DNA of 12,247 nucleotides from QNYQ01 sp964542985 (GTDB taxonomy: Archaea; Thermoproteota; Thermoprotei_A; Sulfolobales; Pyrodictiaceae): NCBI GenBank assembly GCA_964542985.1, contig CAZIWH010000052.1, positions 1 through 12,247 on the forward strand, given 5' to 3'. The notes beneath the pieces are model-generated. The model made no database searches, was not told where the DNA came from, and was given only the letters and a program-made list of their open reading frames with translations. Both the position numbers and the translations under genes were made by a program. Positions 7,415 through 12,247 of this stretch are shown here, piece after piece (the first letter of the stretch is position 1; each line of letters starts with the position of its first letter).

Positions 7415-9256
7415 ATGGGGCTCCGGGTTTTGCTTATTGAGAGGTTCTTTGCGGAGGCTACTGGGCGGCCTGGCTGCGGGGAGGATGGTGGCCGTCTTCT
7501 CGAGGCTACTGCGCACCTTGTGAAGGCTAGGAGTGTTGCTACTGCTGCTGCACAGTGCGCGTTCATGGCCCGTCTCGGGGAGACAATGGGTGTTCGCGGG
7601 TTCTATCACTCGGTGCTGCCTGGTAAGGGTGAGGCTGTTCACCTGGTTCTTGCCCTGGTGTTTCCCCGGGCGCTGCGGGAGCATGTACGTGGAGGTAGCG
7701 TTGACTACGGTGGGCTTGTAGAGGAGGCGTTTAACTGGCTTAAGTCCGGGGGCGTGCTTGATGTCGAGAAGATTGACCAGTCGCGCGAGGACGAGATAAT
7801 CCGGGTCTCGGAGGAGCTTGCGCGGGCTGGCGTGAAGTTCGTGGAGACAGTGTTCCAGGCCCTGCTGGGCAATGAGGCGGAGGAGGCTCTTGCACGGAGC
7901 CGGGTGCTTGCCGAGCACCAGTTGATGAGCTATCGTCTCCACGTCTGGGGGGTCGCTGACGTTGTTGTGGAGGACCCTATAGGCAGGTACGCTGCGGTGA
8001 TAGAGTGGAAGTCGTATAGCCCCGTGGAGGGAAGGACTGCCCAGGTCACCAAGGTTGACATAGCGCAGGCTTATGTCTACGCTATGCTCGAGGCGGAGCG
8101 GCTGGGCCTCGCTAGGGATAACTTCGAGAGCTATGTCTCTGCTGTGCTCGGGGAGGAGCCGGATGGTAGAGGAGCTCGCATAGTGCCTGGTGTTGTTCGG
8201 CCCTCGCCTACTGGGAGGGCTTCGCGGATCTACGTGAAGCACCCCCGGCTCTGCATCGGTGGGCGAGGTAGTGGCTGCGAATACCGCGAGCTGCGAAGAC
8301 TCATGGCAGCGCTGGTGCTGGCGGCGGAGCACCTCACGCTCTCTGTCACCGACCTGAAGGCGCACCTCCGGGATGCGCGCAACGTGGAGGAGATATGTAG
8401 CGTCGTTACCAGGGGCGGTAAGAGGAGGCCAGTGTTTCGCCTCGTCCCCGAGCTGGTGCTGGACGGCACCAGGGTACGGCTCCCTATGGGTAACCCGTTG
8501 CGCGAAGAGCTTCGCTGGCCCTGCAGCCTATGCCCTGACAACGTCCGGGAGGCTTGCATCTACTACCTCAGAAGCGGCGGGGACCCCCGCTACGCGGACT
8601 TCAAGGCCTTCCGCAGCGAGTCCTGGAGGGCCCGGTTCGCGATATACGCTCACCGCGAGAACGCGCTCGCACCGTATAAACACTTCAGAGACCTAGCGCT
8701 GAGATATGGTAGCGGCATGGAGTGGATACGCGGCAGGCTGGCCAACCGGGTGCTGCCCGACGGCTCCCGGGTCGACTTGTTCGACGAGGCCTGGGTTGAC
8801 AGCGACGAGCTAGTGCTAGAGAGGCCGCCGCTTCGCTGGGAGCTAGAGAATATGCATCTCTTCACCCTACGCGAGGGCAAACCAGCAGCGGTGTTCCTTA
8901 ATGAGAGGCATGTCCGTGACCCGCTTCTCCGGGCAAGCTTCCACGGCTCCGTCAGCAGCGTGAAGTACGATGACAAAGCCGATCGTGTCTATGTGAGGGT
9001 TGCTCCTGCCAATAAGCTCTCCAGGATATACCCAGCCTTGCTCGAGCACCTGGCCGAGACGAGCCCCGACGCGTTCCACGATGTGGTGGCTCTCGAGGTT
9101 AACGTGGAGCTAACCCAGCTAGAGCTGCTGGGCGTGACGGCGGCGGAGATGGGCACTGTGAGAAGGGGTGCTGAGGCGCTGGAGAGACTGAGTAGAGAGG
9201 AGCAGCTAGAGGCCGAGGATATGCTAGCTCTGCTTTTCGGCGGCGTGAAGATATAG
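7415..9256 (+). CDS. Cas4/RecB/Dna2-type PD-(D/E)XK nuclease with putative Fe-S cysteines and beta-barrel domain
   Basis: A 613-residue protein. The nuclease core is visible at 178-222: WGVADVVVE with Asp182, then VIEWKS with Glu197 and Lys199 (the E-x-K of PD-(D/E)XK), then QAYVY with Gln218 and Tyr222, the Q-x-x-x-Y motif of RecB/Cas4/Dna2 nucleases. Downstream is C370-x2-C373-x7-C381, placed like the three C-terminal ligands of the 4Fe-4S cluster in Cas4, AddB and Dna2. The fourth ligand, normally N-terminal to the core, could be Cys21 or Cys48. From about 475 a strand-rich segment (LREGKPAAVFL … HGSVSSV … VYVRV) resembles the barrel that links nuclease and helicase in Dna2. It lies 19 bases upstream of the helicase gene, and together the two reproduce a Dna2 layout split over two polypeptides. 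It probably degrades or nicks DNA opened by that helicase. ATG 7415 fits the TTTAATA box; the overall family was inferred from motifs. Confidence 0.75.
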   Translation: MGLRVLLIERFFAEATGRPGCGEDGGRLLEATAHLVKARSVATAAAQCAFMARLGETMGVRGFYHSVLPGKGEAVHLVLALVFPRALREHVRGGSVDYGGLVEEAFNWLKSGGVLDVEKIDQSREDEIIRVSEELARAGVKFVETVFQALLGNEAEEALARSRVLAEHQLMSYRLHVWGVADVVVEDPIGRYAAVIEWKSYSPVEGRTAQVTKVDIAQAYVYAMLEAERLGLARDNFESYVSAVLGEEPDGRGARIVPGVVRPSPTGRASRIYVKHPRLCIGGRGSGCEYRELRRLMAALVLAAEHLTLSVTDLKAHLRDARNVEEICSVVTRGGKRRPVFRLVPELVLDGTRVRLPMGNPLREELRWPCSLCPDNVREACIYYLRSGGDPRYADFKAFRSESWRARFAIYAHRENALAPYKHFRDLALRYGSGMEWIRGRLANRVLPDGSRVDLFDEAWVDSDELVLERPPLRWELENMHLFTLREGKPAAVFLNERHVRDPLLRASFHGSVSSVKYDDKADRVYVRVAPANKLSRIYPALLEHLAETSPDAFHDVVALEVNVELTQLELLGVTAAEMGTVRRGAEALERLSREEQLEAEDMLALLFGGVKI

Positions 9257-9260
9257 CCCA

Positions 9261-9267
9261 GGGGGTG
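9261..9267 (+). promoter_or_regulatory. Shine-Dalgarno site of the helicase gene
   Basis: GGGGGTG lies in the 19-base gap after the nuclease stop codon, 8 bases before the ATG at 9276. It supports that start and shows that the helicase is translated from the same message as the nuclease. Confidence 0.6.
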
Positions 9268-9275
9268 CGCCAGGG

Positions 9276-10856
9276 ATGGCTCGCTACAATGTCTGCGAGC
9301 TGCTCGCCGAGGCCTGGAGACGCGCTGAGGAGGCTAGGTCTGGTAGGCGTGTTCTTCGCTTGAACAGCAGTCAGCAGAAGGCGGTGGACATACTGGTCCG
9401 GGTGATGAAGGGCTCGGCTAAGGCGCCGCTGGGAGGTGTCCAGGGCCCGCCGGGGACGGGTAAGACTAGCGTGGTTGAGAGCTTCGTCCACGACCACATG
9501 GCGGACATGCTTGACGATATGGTTGACGAGCTGGTGATATATGTTGCCCCTACGAACCATTTGGCTGCGCAGGCGTTTGAGAGGGTTGTTGCCGCGCTCC
9601 TCGCCCGGGGCTACACGCTCCGAGACATCGTGGACCGTGCCCGGGTCTACGGCTCCAAGGTAACGGTTAGGGACTGCGAGAAGGTGTTTCAGGCAAAGAA
9701 GGTGGACGAGAGCCCGCCGAGCGAGACAGCGCTAAAGAGCATGGCCTATGGGCCCGTGGACCCCAGCGTGGTTCGGATAGTGTTTGCGACAGAGTACCAG
9801 AGGGTGAGCGGGCGCTTCACGAGCAAGCCGGGCAGGATACACCTTGTGGTCGACGAGGCTAGTAAGAGCCCCTATTACCGGGCCTTTATAAGCATAGCCG
9901 ACGCTATAATGAGGTACAGCGACTACCCGGCCTCGCTCATCGCACTCGGCGACCCGGAACAAGCGATAACGGTGCCAGAGGCGTTCCGCGCCCAGAGGGT
10001 AAGCCTGTTGATGAACAAGGTCATGCACCTGGTGCGCCAGCACGGACTTGAGCGCGACAACTTCGTGATGCTCGACACAACATATAGGCTCCCTGGGCCC
10101 AGCGAGCAGCCAATAAGCCACGGGTTTTATGATAACAGGCTACGCGCCTACGAGCCAGCACGCTGGAGGCTGCGCAGCCTCCGTGAGCTCTTCGAGGATG
10201 CGAGAACCTGGGTGGAGCAGAGGCTGCGCAACACTGTCTCCTGGAGCACTGAGCTAGACAAGCTCTTCAACGCGGTGTACGAGGCCGTCACCTCGGAGAA
10301 GCCCCTCGTAGTAGTCGAGACGAGGGAGTTCAGCGCCTCGAGGTCAGCATCAACCTATGACAAGAGGAGGACCAAGCTGGGCCTCGAGGTCTCCCTCATA
10401 CTACGGGCCTACGCTAGGGCTGCCCGCGAGCTGGGGAGCTACGAGGAGCCCTCCACGATGGTTATAGCCCCGTATAGCGACATAGTCACAAACATAGCAT
10501 TCAACTTCAAGCGCAGCTATGGCCAGTACTTCGAGCCACCGTTCTCAGCCACGGTTCAGGCTGTTATAGGCGGCGAGGCGGACGCGGTAGTGGCGATACT
10601 CGGCAAGGAGTATAGCGGGCGCAGCGACTACGACCCCTGGGTTGACGACAACTTTTACCAGACAATGTACTACAATGAGCCCCAGGTGCTGAATGTTCAG
10701 CTCAGTCGTCACCACAAACTAATAGTCGTCATAGGCGCCGTAGGCAAGCTCGCCGGGGCCAGGGGCAGCTGGGCTGGCCGTAGGCTGTCGCGTACAGCCC
10801 AAAAGATGCAGGAGCTAGCCGAGCAGGGAGACGCCGTCCGAGTAAGGCTAGCCTAG
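9276..10856 (+). CDS. Superfamily 1 Upf1/Dna2-like helicase
   Basis: A 526-residue ATPase with the ordered SF1B motifs. The Q-motif region LNSSQQKAV is at 29-37. Motif I, GPPGTGKT, is at 57-64 (Lys63). Motif Ia, APTNHLAAQ, is at 91-99. Motif II, VVDEAS, is at 191-196. Motif III, GDPEQ, is at 225-229. The TYRLPGP segment (269-275) and nearby GFYDNRL are typical of the Upf1/Dna2 group. Motif V lies around TVQAVIGGEADAVV (426-439). Motif VI, NVQLSRHH, is at 473-480, with Arg478 as the expected arginine finger. The set is complete, so activity is likely. It is short for the group because it lacks the N-terminal nuclease and most of the barrel found in Dna2; these are supplied by the preceding gene. 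Expected role: ATP-driven 5'-3' translocation or unwinding that feeds DNA to the partner nuclease. A related RNA/DNA helicase function cannot be excluded. Both genes sit in one operon. Confidence 0.88.
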   Translation: MARYNVCELLAEAWRRAEEARSGRRVLRLNSSQQKAVDILVRVMKGSAKAPLGGVQGPPGTGKTSVVESFVHDHMADMLDDMVDELVIYVAPTNHLAAQAFERVVAALLARGYTLRDIVDRARVYGSKVTVRDCEKVFQAKKVDESPPSETALKSMAYGPVDPSVVRIVFATEYQRVSGRFTSKPGRIHLVVDEASKSPYYRAFISIADAIMRYSDYPASLIALGDPEQAITVPEAFRAQRVSLLMNKVMHLVRQHGLERDNFVMLDTTYRLPGPSEQPISHGFYDNRLRAYEPARWRLRSLRELFEDARTWVEQRLRNTVSWSTELDKLFNAVYEAVTSEKPLVVVETREFSASRSASTYDKRRTKLGLEVSLILRAYARAARELGSYEEPSTMVIAPYSDIVTNIAFNFKRSYGQYFEPPFSATVQAVIGGEADAVVAILGKEYSGRSDYDPWVDDNFYQTMYYNEPQVLNVQLSRHHKLIVVIGAVGKLAGARGSWAGRRLSRTAQKMQELAEQGDAVRVRLA

Positions 10857-10879
10857 CACGCCCCCTTTGTCAACCATTT

Positions 10880-10903
10880 TTCTGAGAGCCGCGGTTCTCA
10901 GAA
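10880..10903 (+). terminator. Hairpin after the helicase gene, next to a T-rich tract
   Basis: TTCTGAGA (10880-10887) pairs perfectly with TCTCAGAA (10896-10903) across an 8-base loop that can add further G-U and G-C pairs. A T-rich run (CCATTTTTCT) precedes and overlaps the left arm, 20 bases beyond the helicase stop. Archaeal transcription usually ends at T-runs rather than hairpins, so the T-run itself may terminate the nuclease/helicase message; the hairpin could protect its 3' end or act as an operator for the next gene at 10943. Either role is inferred from position. Confidence 0.4.
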
Positions 10904-10942
10904 CCTTCTGTCCGTGTATCAGCTACTCTAGAGGGTGGTGGA

Positions 10943-11293
10943 ATGCCCCGTCAGAGAGGGCGCGGAAGCGGCTACGAGTCCTTCGTGGCCAGGTTGCTAG
11001 AGTCCAAAGGCTATTACGGAATCAGGAGGAACACTGTAAGGAGCTACGGGGAGATAGACATAGTAGCGTGGCATGCAGGGAGGAAGTACGTGTTCGAGGT
11101 CAAGCACCGCCCCTCGAAGCCCGTGACGAGGAGCGAGGTCGAGAAATTAGCCAGGAAGGCGAGGATGGCAAGGGCCATACCGGTGCTAGTGGTTTCCCAC
11201 GAGACAGAGGTGACCACCATCGCGGAGAATCTCGCTAGGCAGCTGGGCGTGAAAATACGTAGAGTCAAGTACGGCTACTACGACTGGCTCTAG
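10943..11293 (+). CDS. Small PD-(D/E)XK nuclease, Holliday-junction-resolvase/Mrr/YraN-like
   Basis: A 116-residue, basic protein with a compact restriction-endonuclease fold: GYESFVARLLESKGY with Glu12, then YGEIDIVAW with Glu37 and Asp39, then YVFEVKH with Glu52 and Lys54, followed by a helix and the strand PVLVVS. This is the E…D…E-x-K arrangement of the minimal nucleases (Hjc, Mrr, YraN/UPF0102). It lacks the N-terminal features I would expect of classical Hjc, so I leave the exact subfamily open. The start ATG follows a GGGTGGTG site (10933-10940). The next gene, a DNA methyltransferase, begins 35 bases after its stop. Together they could form a small restriction-modification-like pair, or this could be a housekeeping repair nuclease. 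It is separated from the helicase gene by 86 bases with a hairpin, so it is probably its own transcription unit. Confidence 0.7.
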   Translation: MPRQRGRGSGYESFVARLLESKGYYGIRRNTVRSYGEIDIVAWHAGRKYVFEVKHRPSKPVTRSEVEKLARKARMARAIPVLVVSHETEVTTIAENLARQLGVKIRRVKYGYYDWL

Positions 11294-11328
11294 ACGCGCA
11301 TAGAGGAGAACCGGGCAGGAGAGCCGGG

Positions 11329-12247
11329 TTGCCTGCTCTAGACAACCCTTGGCGTAGTATCGCGGTTCACCGTATCGGTGTGTACACCGAGCACGGGCTC
11401 AGCCCAAGCCTCGTAGAGGAGTTCATGCAGGCCGCGAGGGAGGCGGGCTGCCGAGACCTCGTAGACCCGTTCGTGGGGAGCGGCGTGGTCGCCGTCGAGG
11501 CACAGAAGAGGTGCTTCCCCTTCCTGGGCGTAGACGCTGACCCGTGGAGCCTCCTCCTCGTAGCCGCGAAGACTAGGCCGCTCGACTACGACGCGTTGCT
11601 GGGCTGGGTCTTGGAGCGGCTCGGCTCGGTGGACGAGCTGGAGCCCCTAGTGCCGAGCCCCAGGCTAGAACGATACCACTCACCTAGGGTGCTCACTGCT
11701 CTCGGCCGTCTCCGCCGCCTCGTAGGAGAGGCGCCCCCGGAGTGGAGGCCCCTCCTGCTAGCAGTCCTTGGCCGAGTAGCGGCCGGGTATAGCCTGCTTC
11801 GCCGCAGCCCGGCCCCCAGGTTCCGTCGAGGCCCGGTAGAGGCTACAGGGCATGGGATCTACCAGGAGTTCGTGAGGGTCCTCCGCGGGGCCGTGGGGGA
11901 TCTCCGCGGCCACTTGTTCTGCGGCCCCGTGGACCTCGTATGGGGCGACTCCACAGCATGGCTCCCAAGGAGGATCTGCGGGTTGCTGACCAGCCCGCCC
12001 TTCGCCAATAACCTGGACTACGTGAGGCATACCATGCTTGAGCTATTCTGGGCCGGCCTCGCGCATAGCAGTGGGGATCTAGGCTGGCTCCGAGGTATAC
12101 AGATGCCAGCATGCGAGGCCGCGGCACGGGCCTGGAAAGAGGAGACGCGGCGCCCTTGGCTCCGCGAACTAGCCGCTAGGATACGGGGGAGCAGGGCCCG
12201 TGGCTACCGCCGCTTCCTCCTCCAGTACTTCCATGCCATGGATCAGC
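11329..12247 (+). CDS. DNA methyltransferase with SPPF catalytic motif (3' end outside window)
   Basis: A frame open from the stop-free region after 11293 to the right edge, giving 306 visible residues with no stop. The start is taken as TTG at 11329, preceded by GGAGAG (11318-11323); no better start is in frame. DPFVGSG at 46-52 is the AdoMet-binding loop, followed by the acidic GVDADPW near 65-71. TSPPF (221-225) followed by ANNLDYVRHTMLELFW is a catalytic motif of the SPP[YF] type. That motif is usual for N4-cytosine amino-methyltransferases; the long spacing between the loops suggests target recognition lies between them. In hyperthermophiles N4-methylcytosine is favoured over the deamination-prone 5-methyl form, which fits. 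It lies 35 bases behind the small nuclease gene and is likely co-transcribed with it. An RNA or adenine target is a less likely alternative. The C-terminus is not visible. Confidence 0.78.
   Translation, partial: MPALDNPWRSIAVHRIGVYTEHGLSPSLVEEFMQAAREAGCRDLVDPFVGSGVVAVEAQKRCFPFLGVDADPWSLLLVAAKTRPLDYDALLGWVLERLGSVDELEPLVPSPRLERYHSPRVLTALGRLRRLVGEAPPEWRPLLLAVLGRVAAGYSLLRRSPAPRFRRGPVEATGHGIYQEFVRVLRGAVGDLRGHLFCGPVDLVWGDSTAWLPRRICGLLTSPPFANNLDYVRHTMLELFWAGLAHSSGDLGWLRGIQMPACEAAARAWKEETRRPWLRELAARIRGSRARGYRRFLLQYFHAMDQ

Noticed and set aside
7394..8365. A 323-codon minus-strand frame opposite the nuclease gene
   Set aside because: It lacks motifs and is antisense to the PD-(D/E)XK core; it is a composition shadow.
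10867..11238. A 123-codon plus-strand frame overlapping the small nuclease gene
   Set aside because: It is the other-frame reading of the same region. Only the frame beginning at 10943 shows GEIDIVAW and FEVKH and has a Shine-Dalgarno site.
11758..12127. Two minus-strand frames opposite the second methyltransferase
   Set aside because: The plus strand has a continuous frame with DPFVGSG and TSPPF; the minus frames are Arg/Gly/Pro-rich shadows.
1..12247. CRISPR array, tRNA or rRNA genes, insertion sequence
   Set aside because: No regularly spaced direct repeats, no tRNA T-loop signature with a fitting acceptor stem, and no transposase motifs were seen on either strand.

Overview
The window looks like a chromosomal segment of a hyperthermophilic crenarchaeon. 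A Pyrodictiaceae/Desulfurococcales-type genome is my best guess, made from style rather than a database match. The signs are GC-rich coding DNA, GTG and TTG starts with GGGGTG-type Shine-Dalgarno sites, short T/A promoter boxes close to start codons, PCNA-interacting (PIP) motifs, and a small archaeal retropepsin-like gene remnant at the left end.

Layout. Positions 1-878 are visibly AT-richer and hold no intact gene. They contain a possible antitoxin C-terminus (1-105, +), a broken aspartyl-protease (retropepsin-like) gene on the minus strand (about 80-379), unassigned sequence, and a 13-bp perfect inverted repeat (782-846). From 879 on the DNA is GC-rich and densely coding: a small PIP-box protein (879-1421, +) that converges with a 4-bp overlap on a large DUF499 P-loop ATPase (1418-4543, -); a DUF1156-type adenine DNA methyltransferase upstream of it on the same strand (4608-7286, -); a 128-bp divergent promoter region; then, on the plus strand, a Cas4/RecB/Dna2-type nuclease with a C-x2-C-x7-C cysteine motif (7415-9256) and an SF1 Upf1/Dna2-like helicase (9276-10856). 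After a hairpin spacer come a small PD-(D/E)XK nuclease (10943-11293) and a second, SPP[Y/F]-type DNA methyltransferase that runs off the right edge (11329 onward).

The centre reads as one anti-mobile-element module in two divergent operons: methylase plus ATPase leftward, nuclease plus helicase rightward. DUF499 ATPases and DUF1156 methylases are known partners in defence islands, including BREX/Pgl-type loci. No PglZ phosphatase, PglW kinase, BrxL protease, BrxA or BrxB is present here; a split, Dna2-like nuclease/helicase pair sits next to the core instead. The methylase C-terminus and the small neighbouring protein carry nearly the same PIP-box (QRTLVEFL and QRTLDEYL), which suggests that parts of the system are tethered to the PCNA sliding clamp. 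I regard this combination as the most interesting feature of the window. The function is inferred from domains and gene order only.
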